DNA of 64,000 nucleotides from Hoeflea_A sp963921345 (GTDB taxonomy: Bacteria; Pseudomonadota; Alphaproteobacteria; Rhizobiales; Rhizobiaceae): contig CAWUFE020000007.1 of NCBI GenBank assembly GCA_963921345.3, forward strand, positions 3,100,001 to 3,164,000, read 5' to 3'. Positions 18,549 to 28,159 of the stretch are shown here, in pieces. The number at the start of each line of letters is the position of its first letter. Position 1 is the first letter of the stretch. The position numbers were made by a program, and so were the translations under genes. The notes under the pieces are model-generated. The model saw nothing but the letters and a program-made list of their open reading frames with translations. It was not told where the DNA came from and ran no database searches.

Positions 18549-18955
18549 GACTGAACAGCCTCTTCGCTCAACAGGAACTGCACATCGCCATCAAGCGGCA
18601 TGACCGACATGATCGAAAATGTCCGTTCGGTGTCGGTGCCTGCGTCGATCAGAACGCGGTCGCCGGGCCGTGGTGGCCACGCCAGCGCTGCAAAGTCGGC
18701 CGCGGCCAACCACATTTCGCTGTTGGTGTGGGTGCGACGCGTCCCCGTCGGCGACGCGTCCTCGATGCCTGCAATCACCTCGCCGGCACGCGGGCTCAGC
18801 GCAGTGACCGCTCTGGATTCCTGTTGCGGTCGCAGGGGATCGGCGCCGCGCGAGTACTCGCCATCCAGCATGCCGACAAAAGTTACGGCATCGCCCAGCA
18901 GATCCGCAATCACCGCCTGGGCGGCGGCGTCGATATCGTCGAAAGACGAGGCCAC
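18545..18955 (-). CDS. Head-tail joining protein (GTG start)
   Basis: This 136-aa protein starts at a GTG at 18955, preceded by a strong GGGGAGGGG ribosome site. The longer open frame upstream lies inside the capsid gene and is rejected. The C-terminal half (WLAAADFAALAWPPRPGDRV) has the pattern of lambda gpFII-like head-tail attachment proteins. It overlaps the next gene by 4 bases (ATGA). Confidence 0.7.
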   Translation of the reverse strand: MASSFDDIDAAAQAVIADLLGDAVTFVGMLDGEYSRGADPLRPQQESRAVTALSPRAGEVIAGIEDASPTGTRRTHTNSEMWLAAADFAALAWPPRPGDRVLIDAGTDTERTFSIMSVMPLDGDVQFLLSEEAVQS

Positions 18956-18975
18956 TTTCCCCTCCCCGGCACCGG

Positions 18976-19986
18976 TCAGCCGGTCCCTTTGAGAAGCGTT
19001 GCGGGCCGGGTGCACAGTTGCAGGGCATTCATCTGCATTTCCCCGTTGATGCCCTTGTTGTTCGGCATGCGCCACTGCTGGGCATAGAGCCGACGACCGG
19101 GCGTGTTCACGGTCTCGAGCAAATCGGCCGGCGCGTAATAGGTCTGGAAAAGGTTCGGAACGCCGACCGGGAACAGGTGGCATTCATTGTCCCCGACCGA
19201 CACGCCCGTGTTGGAGAAATCGAGATATTCCTCCCACACGATTCCGCCGAATTCGAGAATGCGGTTCTTGCCGCGCGTCGTGCCAATGAAGGCTTCGCGC
19301 AGGATTTTCGCATCCGACCAGCCCTTGTACGTCTCGCGCACCTCCTCGCTCTTCAACAGTTTCTTGAAATAACCGCGACCGCAAAATGCGTGCACATAGT
19401 CGTAGGGAACACCGCCCAGCGCCTCGCACATCATGTGGATGACATCGCCGCAAATCTCGTTCAGGGCGCCGTCTTTCTTCCTGGCGAGGTCGAAGTTGAT
19501 CGCCGCCTTCTGGCGAATGCCGAACTCGTTGAACAGGTTCAGGGTCGATCCGTCGGCATAGGTGATGATGCCCTTGATGGCGCCGAGCCGGGCGTGTTCC
19601 TCGGTCAGTGCAAAATCGGACATGTGCGCCATCATCTTGCCCGCAACGACGCCCTGCACGGTCTTGAGCCGGTTTTCCGAGCCGAAGTCCCGGACGCCCT
19701 GCACCTCGTCGGCAACCACGGACCAATCGCGCTGGAAATGCGGCACCTGGAAGCTGCGCAGCTTGGCTTTCGGCATGTCGCGCGTTTCGCCGGGCCCGCC
19801 GCGCGGGCTTGGCTTGACCAGTTGCAGCATGTCGCCGATGCGCTCGATGGCGATATTCGTGGTTGTCACCGGGACCGGCGTGAACAGCCCAAGCTCCATG
19901 ATACGGCTGGGCTTGTACTTGAGGTCGCGAATGGCATTGGTGAGGCTGATGACGCTGAAGGCGTCGTGGTTGAAAACATCGAGCAT
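18976..19986 (-). CDS. Major capsid protein, lambda gpE family
   Basis: This 336-aa protein matches Phage_cap_E (HK97 fold). Features include the N-terminal MLDVFNHDAFSVISLTNAI, the PRGGPG loop, and a C-terminal LFPVGVPNLFQTYYAPAD segment typical of this family. It forms the icosahedral shell. It follows the decoration protein gene with a 65-base gap, in lambda order C-D-E. Confidence 0.92.
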   Translation of the reverse strand: MLDVFNHDAFSVISLTNAIRDLKYKPSRIMELGLFTPVPVTTTNIAIERIGDMLQLVKPSPRGGPGETRDMPKAKLRSFQVPHFQRDWSVVADEVQGVRDFGSENRLKTVQGVVAGKMMAHMSDFALTEEHARLGAIKGIITYADGSTLNLFNEFGIRQKAAINFDLARKKDGALNEICGDVIHMMCEALGGVPYDYVHAFCGRGYFKKLLKSEEVRETYKGWSDAKILREAFIGTTRGKNRILEFGGIVWEEYLDFSNTGVSVGDNECHLFPVGVPNLFQTYYAPADLLETVNTPGRRLYAQQWRMPNNKGINGEMQMNALQLCTRPATLLKGTG

Positions 19987-20051
19987 GGCTTTCTCCCAAA
20001 AGAAAACCCGCCGGGGGCGGGTTGTTGAAGCTTTGCGGCTGCTACCGCCGT

Positions 20052-20726
20052 TTACGACCGGACGATGATGCCCTTGCCCTCAAGCGCCTGAACGGCGTCA
20101 GCCTTCTCGGCGGGGGTGATCTCGGCCGGCCAGACGATGCAGTGGTCGTTCACCTCGGCGTCGCGAGCGATCACGGCAATGTTCGTGGTCTCCCCTTCGC
20201 CGGTGGCGGCGCCGTATATGGCAATCACGTCCGGCACCTCGGAACCGTCAGCGCCGTCCTGATCGTAGGCGACGTGCCGGTAGCCCTCGATATCCGCCTG
20301 CACGGTGATGGTGAACCGATCGCCTGCGGCAAAATCCGTCGCACCATCGGCGATGGTGAACTTGACGGCCTTGTTGAAAGCGACGCCGACCTTTGCGGCG
20401 CCGATCGATTTGCCATCGGGATCGGCGACATCGAAAGTGCCACCATTGGCGGATGCTTCCGTGCAGGTGACGGTGTAGACACCATCCTTGACGCGGCTGC
20501 TGACGGCCGGATCGCCCAACGTCAGAACACCGTTACCGGCATTTCCGGCGCCTGGCGCGGCTCTCGCAACCACACCGTCCACCACGGCTAGTCTGGCCAG
20601 GACCGTGCCCGGCGCGATTGTCTGACCTTGCGCGATGGTCACCACCTCGCGTGAGCGATGGAAATTGGCTTCCGACAAAATCGCCTCGCCCGGATGGCGC
20701 GGTTCGGTAAATTCTCTCGTGTTCAT
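20052..20726 (-). CDS. Head decoration protein, lambda gpD family
   Basis: This 224-aa protein has an N-terminal HDPD-like domain (SREVVTIAQGQTIAPGTVLA) and a second beta-rich region ending NDHCIVWPAEITPAEKADAV. It trims and stabilises the expanded capsid. It is about twice the length of lambda gpD because of a middle Ig-like segment (residues about 65-130). The ATG at 20726, with GAGG upstream, is the start, not the earlier codon at 20762. Confidence 0.82.
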   Translation of the reverse strand: MNTREFTEPRHPGEAILSEANFHRSREVVTIAQGQTIAPGTVLARLAVVDGVVARAAPGAGNAGNGVLTLGDPAVSSRVKDGVYTVTCTEASANGGTFDVADPDGKSIGAAKVGVAFNKAVKFTIADGATDFAAGDRFTITVQADIEGYRHVAYDQDGADGSEVPDVIAIYGAATGEGETTNIAVIARDAEVNDHCIVWPAEITPAEKADAVQALEGKGIIVRS

Positions 20727-20762
20727 TTTCAGATCCTCGAACTGTGGTCTTGTTTGCCGCAA

Positions 20763-22085
20763 TCAACCGGTGCGCCGATTGATCTCGGCGGTGACATCGC
20801 CCCAGCCATGATCGGCACCCGGCTGATCCTGCCGAGGGTCGTCCGCGCCGATCTCCGGCTCGGCAAGAGCGCGTTGCTCGGGCGTGGGGACCGTCTCTTC
20901 CCCGCCGCCGGTATCCTTCGATGCCACGGCAAGGGACGCTTTCGCATCCTCAACGCCCATTGAGGTCTTGAAGGCGAAATGTGCGGCCAGTGCCTCGCGA
21001 CCCCTGGCCTCGTCACAGCTCATGATGGCGCCGATGCGATCAGTGGCTTCCTTCGCGCCGGCAGCCCTGGCATCGGCCACAGCCTTGTCATGATCGGCCT
21101 GAGTGATGGTTGCACCTTCAGATTTCGGGCCGTTGGTTTCGTAAGCCATTGCGACATTCTCCGTTTTGCGTCCCCGCGGGGCGTTGCGTTGAAGCTCTTC
21201 AAGAACCTGATCGAATGTGCCGATCCGATCCGCGATACCCAGTTCAACGGCCTGCTGGCCGATATAGACTTTCGCCTCGGTTTCACGGGCAGCGGCAGCG
21301 GAAAGCCTGGTCCCGCGCCCAGCTTCAACCGTTTCCAGAAGGCGGTCGTACAGAATGTCCACCCGCGCCTGCAGGCTGGCGCGGACATCCTTCGACAGCG
21401 GGCCGAACGGGTGGCCGTCCACCTTGTTCTTTCCGGCATGAAGCAGCGTGGCCTTGAGGCCCTTCTGCTCCATCTCGCCCGAATGGTCGATGTGGACCAT
21501 CACCACGCCGATCGAACCGACGAAGGACGTCGGCGAAATGACGATTTCACGGGCCGCGCTGGCGATCCCGTAGGCGGCAGAGGCGGCAATGTCATTGACC
21601 ACTGCGACAACCGGTTTGATGGCCGCCAGTTCCCGTATCTTCCGGGCCACCGAGAAAAGTCCGGTGGCCTCGCCGCCGGGGCTGTTGACGTCCAGGATCG
21701 CCGAGCGGATTTCATCATCGCCGTGGGCCTTGTCGATCAGCGCTGCGATCCCTTCATACGAGGTCAGCCCGCTGCTCGCGCCGATCCAGGCGCCGCGGTT
21801 GACGAGCGATCCGGTAATGTCGATCAGCGCCACCGACCGGTTGCGGCGCAACCAGGAAAAATTGCCATCCGAGCGCCGATGCGTCCCCGCCAGCCGATTG
21901 GCCTCAACGCCGAGTGCATCGGCGGCATCATCTTCGATGTCGATTCCATCAGCGTCGAGCGGAATGTCGGCGGCAATCCGGCCCTGCAGAACGCCGTAGA
22001 TCGTGGCGGCCTTCGCCGGGTCGATCAGCAGCGGCGTGTTGAGAAACCGATCGGCAATCAGCGGCAGGATGTTCTGCGTCACCAT
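20763..22085 (-). CDS. Head maturation protease, S49 family, with scaffold tail (gpC-like)
   Basis: This 440-aa protein is a ClpP/SppA-type serine protease. It has the S49 signature DIAASAAYGIASAA, with Ser169 as likely nucleophile, and a Lys at 219 or 221 in HAGKNK. After residue about 310, a charged helical tail (QADHDKAVADARAAGAKEA) resembles the lambda gpC/Nu3 scaffold. The protease cleaves scaffold and portal during head assembly. The gene overlaps the upstream joining gene by 7 bases. Confidence 0.9.
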   Translation of the reverse strand: MVTQNILPLIADRFLNTPLLIDPAKAATIYGVLQGRIAADIPLDADGIDIEDDAADALGVEANRLAGTHRRSDGNFSWLRRNRSVALIDITGSLVNRGAWIGASSGLTSYEGIAALIDKAHGDDEIRSAILDVNSPGGEATGLFSVARKIRELAAIKPVVAVVNDIAASAAYGIASAAREIVISPTSFVGSIGVVMVHIDHSGEMEQKGLKATLLHAGKNKVDGHPFGPLSKDVRASLQARVDILYDRLLETVEAGRGTRLSAAAARETEAKVYIGQQAVELGIADRIGTFDQVLEELQRNAPRGRKTENVAMAYETNGPKSEGATITQADHDKAVADARAAGAKEATDRIGAIMSCDEARGREALAAHFAFKTSMGVEDAKASLAVASKDTGGGEETVPTPEQRALAEPEIGADDPRQDQPGADHGWGDVTAEINRRTG

Positions 22086-22360
22086 CCGCGCCCCCCTGGT
22101 GTGACCGCAAAACGCCGCCCACGCTTGCCGCTCTTAAGCAGGCACCTGTTTTCGGCCGCCGCGATCTCGCGGTCCAACCGGCCAAGATCGGCAGTTGACC
22201 AGCGCAGCCGGCGCCGCACGCCGTTGCCATGTTCCTTGTCGAGCTCGGTAACGCTACCGCTCGTTATGATCGCATCGCGGATGGCCCTGAGTGCCTTGGC
22301 ACGCCCGCAGGGATCGTCCTCAAGGGAAGGTATGGGCGCGGGCGCGGCTGCCTTACTCAC
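22079..22360 (-). CDS. Small head completion protein (gpW-like), GTG start
   Basis: This 93-aa protein starts at a GTG at 22360 that overlaps the portal stop (GTGAGTAA). The middle segment, GSVTELDKEHGNGVRRRLRW with DLGRLDREIA, resembles small lambda gpW-type proteins that sit between portal and neck. Its place between portal and protease genes agrees, although in lambda gpW precedes the portal. Confidence 0.7.
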   Translation of the reverse strand: MSKAAAPAPIPSLEDDPCGRAKALRAIRDAIITSGSVTELDKEHGNGVRRRLRWSTADLGRLDREIAAAENRCLLKSGKRGRRFAVTPGGRGW

Positions 22361-23966
22361 TGCTCTTGCCCTCGTCTTCATCCTCATCATCGTCTTTGTC
22401 GTCTTGCCCGGTTCCCGACGGCTCCGACAATTTGTAGTGCCTGCGCAATTCCTGCTCGCGCCCCCTTTGCGCCAAAACGTCCACGATGTCGACGCCGTAG
22501 GCCTCGGCGGCCACTATTTCGTCCGTGACCACGCCCATGGAGCGATAAATCTGATGCGCCTTCGCCGCCTTCAGATCGTCGGCGACCGGTTTAGGCGATC
22601 CAACCCAGATTGCGCGGCTTGCCGCAACGCGATGCATCAGGAACGCAGCATACCCACCCGGAAAGCCGACGCGGCCCGACGAAACCTCTTCCTCCAGCCA
22701 CGCCTCGTAGATTGGTTGCACGAACGGCGCGACGACGAACTTGCGGCGCGCCAGCGTAATCGGAAAAATCTCGTTGACGGCCATGCGCACCGACGAATAG
22801 GTCGCCTTTTCATAATCGCCCGTCGCACTCTCATAGGTCAGCCCCAGGCAGCGCGCCATTTCGCTCAAAAGGTGCTTGGCAAACTCGCGATAGGACGTCG
22901 CCGGGTGACGCGGCGACAGAAATTCCAGCTTCTGGCCCGGAAACGTCGTGGCAATCCGCCCGCCAATGCCCACGTCGATGTGGTTTTCGTCGTACCAGCT
23001 CGACTGAATTTCGGCCCATGCCGCAAAGGGCGAGACTTTCTCCATGTGCAGCCGGGCGTTTTCATCCGATGTCAAAAGCCCCTGCATGGCTTCTTCCGTC
23101 GGCATGTCCGACTGCAGATTGGCCGCAAACACTGTCTGGATCAGTGCCGCCAGCAAGGTACTGTCGGCAAGCTGGTCGAACTGCCGGGCGATTTTCATGA
23201 CCGGAACCAACGGCGTTATACCGCGCACTTGACCGGGCAACCCGACAAAGCTGTGGATCACCTTCGGCCGGCCGTATCCGTCCCGCGCCGGAACCAGCAA
23301 TGTCCGCTCGCCGAGTACCGGATCCGTGCGCCGCGCCAGATAGCCGATCGGAAAGTTGTCCCTGTCCATCCGCACGCCCGAGACAATGCGGCGCAACGGG
23401 TCACTTTCCAGAGACAGGCGCGTCGGTGACAACAGCCGTACCTTCGTGCCGCAGTCCGAACCGAACCGCTTGCGCCAGACCAGTTCCGCCAGAATTTCGC
23501 CGGTGTTCAGCCAGGACCGGAAAGCCGAATCCTGCATTTGCGCAACCGTGCGCCGCCCCTCGATGTCACACTCAATGGCGCTGTTGGACCACAGTTTCCA
23601 TCGCCGCTCCACGTCGTTGCGCCATTGCTGCGCGGCCTTTTCATCCTGCCCGAACAAATCGTTTTCCGGGGTGCATTGCAAACGCAATCCGATCCCGACC
23701 GTGTTGGCAACGGCCTGGTCGAACATGCCGGATATCCAACCGCTGTTCTGTACAAGATCGGTGGCGCGGGCAACGGCGGCTTCCCACGCCATGTTTACGT
23801 CGTCTTCAACCGAACGTAGCGCCGGACGCCATCGGGCATCATGCCCGTTCGCGCCGCGCATGAACTCGGCCCGCGGAAGCGGCACGAACCCTTCGCCCTT
23901 TTGCGCGGGCGCGATCAGCGGACTGAACCCGTCGGACCGAACAAGAATGGGCGTTGCCTGGCTCAA
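22353..23966 (-). CDS. Portal protein, lambda gpB family
   Basis: This 537-aa protein matches the lambda portal family (Phage_portal_2). Features include ARATDLVQNSGWISGMFDQ near the N-terminus, DIEGRRTVAQMQDSAFRSWL, and SATGDYEKATYSSVRMAVNE. Twelve copies form the DNA entry ring. The C-terminus is very acidic (DDKDDDEDEDEGK), which is unusual and probably exposed. It begins 4 bases after the large terminase gene. Confidence 0.92.
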   Translation of the reverse strand: MSQATPILVRSDGFSPLIAPAQKGEGFVPLPRAEFMRGANGHDARWRPALRSVEDDVNMAWEAAVARATDLVQNSGWISGMFDQAVANTVGIGLRLQCTPENDLFGQDEKAAQQWRNDVERRWKLWSNSAIECDIEGRRTVAQMQDSAFRSWLNTGEILAELVWRKRFGSDCGTKVRLLSPTRLSLESDPLRRIVSGVRMDRDNFPIGYLARRTDPVLGERTLLVPARDGYGRPKVIHSFVGLPGQVRGITPLVPVMKIARQFDQLADSTLLAALIQTVFAANLQSDMPTEEAMQGLLTSDENARLHMEKVSPFAAWAEIQSSWYDENHIDVGIGGRIATTFPGQKLEFLSPRHPATSYREFAKHLLSEMARCLGLTYESATGDYEKATYSSVRMAVNEIFPITLARRKFVVAPFVQPIYEAWLEEEVSSGRVGFPGGYAAFLMHRVAASRAIWVGSPKPVADDLKAAKAHQIYRSMGVVTDEIVAAEAYGVDIVDVLAQRGREQELRRHYKLSEPSGTGQDDKDDDEDEDEGKSSE

Positions 23967-23970
23967 TTTT

Positions 23971-25989
23971 CTACCTCTTGCTCATCGCGCCCAGGCGACG
24001 GAACCTCGCCCTGATGTCTTCCGTGACCGAAACCTGATCGGTCTCGTCGTCAGCATCGTCATCCCCAACATCGCCCCGTCCCCGCGTCAGCCCCTCCGGA
24101 ATCGCGTGGACATTCAGCGCATAACCCGCTGCAGCGGCCAGGGCCTCGCAATCGAAATAGTGATTGTCACGGCGCAGCCGCTTCCATTGGGCTTTCGGCT
24201 TGCCCGGACTGACCACACGCACCTCGGAAAGCACCTGCCTGGCGTAATCCTCATCCGCCTCGCCATGCAGGTGGAACGCACCGGGAGCCGACAGCGGCGT
24301 CTTGATCCGGCTGTGAACCAGCGACTTGAAGAAGTCCGTGTCCAGCATGATCAGACCGACCGAGAAAGGCCGGCGGGAACCATCCGGTTTCACCTCGATC
24401 CGGCTGATCGAATAGGGCCGGCCGCCGCTCGTGCTGCGACCCTTGCAGGGCGAACACAGGAACGAATACTGCCGACAGAAATCATAGACCCGGTGAACGC
24501 TCCCCGCCTCGGGCTTGTCGGGGCGAAAGCCGGAATCGATAAACACCTTCTCGATGTGCACGCCGGAGATCGGCGAAAGCATGATGTCGGCCAGATCAAT
24601 CCAGACCTGATCCTCGTTCGTCGCGCCAATCAGATAACCGTTGCGGATCAGCCACGATGTGCCGCGAGCCCCAAAGCCCCGAATGACAAAGTAGAGGCCG
24701 CGCTTCTGTACATCGACGCCCATGGCGATCCGAAGCATGCCGCGGTGAATGCATTCCGGTCCATAATCCAGCCGATGTTCCAGCAGCCCCTGCCAGTCGG
24801 GAAGATCGCCGCTGATCCCCGGTGAATAGACCTCGCCGAAGTTCGCATTCGTCGCGGTCTGGCGCTTGTCCTCCTCCCCCGACATCTCGGCCTTGACCAG
24901 GCGCTCGGCGCGCTTGCCCCAGGACACGAACGGAGAGCACAGCCCGCTCGACCACTGGCTCCACGTGCTGTTGTCCGGATGATTGCGGTCCGCCTTCGCA
25001 TCCTCGATCGTCTGACCCGGGGCGATCATGAAGCCCGTGGCGTTCATCCTCGCGCGGATCGTGTCGCGATAATCCTCGTGCCGGTCGCTGTCGTCCTCGA
25101 TGATGCAGCCATTGCTGGGGCATGCCAGATACGCGGTTCGCGCAGCCTGCGCGGGCGTCGATCCCGGCGCCCATTTCAAATGCTTGCGCATCGGAACAAA
25201 CGCCTCGCCGCAATGCGGGCAGTGCCATGCCCAATGGTGCCGCGTGCCCTCCTGAAACAATCGCCAGATCGGACTTTCAATCTCGGTCGGATCGCCGACC
25301 GCGAAAAACTCCATCGTCACTTGCGCACCATCGTCACCGACCCCGACAACATGCTCTTGCGTCTCCACCACCCCCTTGCCGGGCGTGCTGGTGATGACAG
25401 TCACGAAGTCCGAATAGGTCTCGCCGCGAGCCTCGATAAGCCCGAGAGGATCACCCTGGCCACGGATGTTGCTGCTCATCTCATCATATTCGTCCACCAC
25501 AGCCAGTCCCGCAGGATCGGATTTCAGCGCGGTGGACGAAGCGCCGGACGCCAGGCGAACCTTCACGCCGGCCACGATCTTGAGCGTCTTCTTCTCACGC
25601 CGCCCGCGAACCAGCTTGTCCGACAACCCGACGCATTCATCGATCATCTGCCGTAAACGCGGTTCGAACTGATCGCGATTGAACTCCGCGCTCGGTCCCA
25701 CATAGATGATCGGCGTCGGACGCTGATCAAGCCGTTGACCGATCACGTCAAGCTCCGCGTCGGTCTTGCCCATCTGCGCCGCCGTGACAGCAACGACACG
25801 CGTGTATCTTCCCGATACGACCGCCTGACCAAGAGGAACCAGCGACGGCGACAGATACGGATCGCGCGGACCGGGCATACCCGACGTGCTGGAATACACA
25901 CGGTTCCGGGCGGCCCATTGCGACGGCGACACAAGATCCGGAACACGGACCATCCGGGCAAAACGCAGAAAAAGGTCTGGCTGCATCAT
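23971..25989 (-). CDS. Terminase large subunit, GpA family
   Basis: This 672-aa packaging motor and nuclease matches the Phage_GPA terminase family. The ATPase part has AAQMGKT (Gly74-Thr76) and the Walker B VVDEYDE (Asp166, Glu167). Residues about 265-300 contain a zinc-like pair, CPHCGEAF and CPSNGC. The C-terminal nuclease half includes MGVDVQKRGLYFVIRGFG. Two adjacent ATGs follow GGGGAG; the second (25986) has better spacing. Confidence 0.93.
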   Translation of the reverse strand: MMQPDLFLRFARMVRVPDLVSPSQWAARNRVYSSTSGMPGPRDPYLSPSLVPLGQAVVSGRYTRVVAVTAAQMGKTDAELDVIGQRLDQRPTPIIYVGPSAEFNRDQFEPRLRQMIDECVGLSDKLVRGRREKKTLKIVAGVKVRLASGASSTALKSDPAGLAVVDEYDEMSSNIRGQGDPLGLIEARGETYSDFVTVITSTPGKGVVETQEHVVGVGDDGAQVTMEFFAVGDPTEIESPIWRLFQEGTRHHWAWHCPHCGEAFVPMRKHLKWAPGSTPAQAARTAYLACPSNGCIIEDDSDRHEDYRDTIRARMNATGFMIAPGQTIEDAKADRNHPDNSTWSQWSSGLCSPFVSWGKRAERLVKAEMSGEEDKRQTATNANFGEVYSPGISGDLPDWQGLLEHRLDYGPECIHRGMLRIAMGVDVQKRGLYFVIRGFGARGTSWLIRNGYLIGATNEDQVWIDLADIMLSPISGVHIEKVFIDSGFRPDKPEAGSVHRVYDFCRQYSFLCSPCKGRSTSGGRPYSISRIEVKPDGSRRPFSVGLIMLDTDFFKSLVHSRIKTPLSAPGAFHLHGEADEDYARQVLSEVRVVSPGKPKAQWKRLRRDNHYFDCEALAAAAGYALNVHAIPEGLTRGRGDVGDDDADDETDQVSVTEDIRARFRRLGAMSKR

Positions 25990-26010
25990 CTCCCCGCTCA
26001 GCCGGGGCGA

Positions 26011-26511
26011 TCAGTCAACCCCGACAACTTCGCCGGTCGACAACTCCGCCGCCTTGGTATCCAGACCATCCGCCACCTTACCGAGAGCCTCGGCTACGAG
26101 TGTTTCAAGGCGCTTGCGCTCCTTCGGGTCGCGCGTGAACCGCGCCGGCACCGACATGATCGTGCTCGTCATCAAAGCCGAGGCCGTATCCAGAACCAGC
26201 CGGGCGTCTTCCAAAGGCACCAGTTCGCCCCGTTCCCTCTGCAGCTTCATCTCTAGTTGGACGGCTTTCAGATCGGTCATTCGTGAATGTGCCGCGCTCT
26301 TGGAGTGTCGGCGTTCCTCGTCCTTGAGCCAGCTTATGTAGCCCTGGACGACGGCATCCAGCTTCCAACGCCCTCGCCCGGCCTTGCCGACAAAACCCTC
26401 CTTGTGCAGGCGGTTGATCCAGTTCTCCGACAGGCCGAGCAAGGCGGACGCCTGGGCGGTCGTGATCGTCGCGGCAGTGGGGTCCGGGGCCGGTTTTTTG
26501 CGCTGTGCCAT
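26011..26511 (-). CDS. Terminase small subunit (Nu1-like, helix-turn-helix)
   Basis: This 166-aa protein should recognise the cos or pac site. Residues about 15-60 form a winged-helix motif (ITTAQASALLGLSENWINRL with a GKAGRGRWKL wing). A helical part follows that contains TDLKAVQLEMKLQRERGELV, typical of Nu1-like subunits. The ATG at 26511 after AGGAGC is used, nine codons inside the longest frame. It is the first gene of the late operon. Confidence 0.82.
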   Translation of the reverse strand: MAQRKKPAPDPTAATITTAQASALLGLSENWINRLHKEGFVGKAGRGRWKLDAVVQGYISWLKDEERRHSKSAAHSRMTDLKAVQLEMKLQRERGELVPLEDARLVLDTASALMTSTIMSVPARFTRDPKERKRLETLVAEALGKVADGLDTKAAELSTGEVVGVD

Positions 26512-26830
26512 CGGCTCCTTACCAAACCGAACTTCCAAACCAAACTGCGATTTTCGATTTCAAAAAAACGCTGAAATCTCGGGGCGCTGCTGCACCGCCC
26601 CGGAGCAGGCTCCCATACGGTCCCTAAACAGGGGCAAGGCCATCGGGAATGCCAATATCGTGATGCATGTCGCTTGCAGAGGCGCTGAGCCGCCTCGTGT
26701 CAGGGCTTTACAGGGTGGCGCGTCAAGACTGACCTACTCCGCCTGTGCGTTGCTATCTGGGTACAAACAACGCTTGAAGGCTTTGCGTCTGCCCGGTAAT
26801 CGGGTTTTGAATTGAAATGGAGACTGCCAC
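26512..26830. promoter_or_regulatory. Start of late operon; possible cos region
   Basis: This gap of about 320 bases lies between the divergent small terminase and orphan genes, so the late promoter should lie here. A GC hairpin, CGGGGCG at 26580-26586 facing CGCCCCG near 26597, is the most symmetrical element. In lambda-like phages the cos site lies beside the small terminase gene, so this is a candidate. I see no clear sigma-70 promoter. Confidence 0.35.
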
Positions 26831-27382
26831 ATGCACCACTTGGCCCCGTCGTTAGCATTCATGGCAGGGCTCTCGTTCAACATAACTGCGGCTGTCGCAG
26901 ATGATGCGGCGCGGCGCACACAGTTGAAGACCGTCGCGGCAAACGAGTTCACAATCTCCACCAATCATTGCAAATCATTTGCCAAGGTGGCCGAGGCCGC
27001 GGCAAAAGCAGCCCCGTCTGTAGGAGCTTGGCTGGAAGACATGCGCCTGGTGATTATCGGTTCAGACTGGAGCCGCAAAGACAGGGGTGCTTACTGGAGC
27101 GGCATCAAGACCGGCGATAGCGGGTTCAAGGCCTCGTTGAAAGACGGATCATCGCAGGTCGAACACGCCATGGCGGCAGTCTATTTGGGTAAAGGGCTGC
27201 CAGCACCATTGACGACGTTTGGTGGTGTGTTGAACGAAGTAACGGATGCCTTTCAAAGAGGTGGGCCCATTAGCACCGCTGATATAGCGCTTTGGGCCAT
27301 CGGCGAAAAAATTGGAGCCCATGTCTACGATGGTAACCTCACCCAAGTTGGTGCTGCAATTCGCAATTCCATGTGCGAGTAA
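26831..27382 (+). CDS. Orphan protein in reverse orientation, possibly exported
   Basis: This 183-aa protein has its own ribosome site (GGAG) and opposite orientation to the late operon, which is the arrangement of a lysogenic-conversion (moron) gene. The N-terminus has a modest hydrophobic stretch ending AAVADD, which could be a signal peptide cleaved after AVA, although it lacks basic residues. It has two Cys (His-Cys at about 46 and one near the C-terminus). GC content and codon use look lower than in the neighbours. I do not recognise the family. Confidence 0.65.
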   Translation: MHHLAPSLAFMAGLSFNITAAVADDAARRTQLKTVAANEFTISTNHCKSFAKVAEAAAKAAPSVGAWLEDMRLVIIGSDWSRKDRGAYWSGIKTGDSGFKASLKDGSSQVEHAMAAVYLGKGLPAPLTTFGGVLNEVTDAFQRGGPISTADIALWAIGEKIGAHVYDGNLTQVGAAIRNSMCE

Positions 27383-27426
27383 CTTCCCGGTTTAAGGGCA
27401 CCTTTGACTGCACGACGTTTTCCCAC

Positions 27427-27999
27427 TCAGTCGTCCGGCAGCAGTCGATTGATCTCGTGGGCGATGCGCTGCGGCAGCATTTCGGCAACGGTGCGCTCGA
27501 ACGCCCTGGCGCTCTCGTCGCGCACCATCTCGTGTGGCACGGCTGGACCATACTGTTTCTCGATCGGCAGCGAGGCAGTTGTTGTCCGCTGGAAGACGTG
27601 GCCGCCGGCCACTTCCTTGCCGGATCGAAAATGACCTGCGTAGATGAAGGTTCCCTCCATCCGGCGCATCCTGCCCCAAAGCTTGACCTTGACGCCGTAG
27701 CTGAACTGACGCGGGTTAAAGACTTTCAGGGACAGTGGTCGGCCGGTCGAGCGGACCACTCCCTCGAGGGCGCCCCCGTAGCCGGGGCGCACTGTTCGCT
27801 TTGATACCTGGGATCTGACAATCCCTGCCGGGATCGAGGATTGTTTGGCGATCGCCCGCACCACACGAGAGTGAACCGTGTTGGTTGTGCGGTTGACTGC
27901 TCGTGCCAGAGCCTTGTGTCCCGTGCGCTCGCCCAGTTGCCCGAGCGCGTTGCCGTAGCGGGCGAGAACCTGGTCATCGGGGCGGATTGTCAGATGCAC
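27427..27999 (-). CDS. Minor tail protein Z-like
   Basis: This 190-aa protein matches the prophage minor tail protein Z family. It has the basic N-terminal half TGHKALARAVNRTTNTVHSR, then the FNPRQFSYGVKVKLWG segment and a late FQRTTTASLPIEKQYGP. gpZ-like proteins act in tail completion. Here the gene is upstream of the terminase genes instead of in the tail cluster, separated by an opposite-strand orphan, so it has been displaced. Confidence 0.7.
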   Translation of the reverse strand: MHLTIRPDDQVLARYGNALGQLGERTGHKALARAVNRTTNTVHSRVVRAIAKQSSIPAGIVRSQVSKRTVRPGYGGALEGVVRSTGRPLSLKVFNPRQFSYGVKVKLWGRMRRMEGTFIYAGHFRSGKEVAGGHVFQRTTTASLPIEKQYGPAVPHEMVRDESARAFERTVAEMLPQRIAHEINRLLPDD

Positions 28000-28159
28000 C
28001 TCGTACCGCCTCCATGATCTTTGGCGGAGATGGACTACAAGCTACGCGAGGCAATGAAACCATAGCACCAGAATGCCCATTCAAATCGTTGATTACGCTT
28101 ACTCGGGAATCGCTGATTTGCGCCCGGGTCGCACCTACAGCGATTGAGGATAGACTTTT

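Noticed and set aside
18545..19183. 212-aa version of the head-tail joining gene
   Set aside because: The extension lies within the capsid gene; the GTG at 18955 with a strong ribosome site explains the start.
20979..23429. 816-aa plus-strand frame
   Set aside because: It is antisense to the protease, joining and portal genes, whose protein families are clear.
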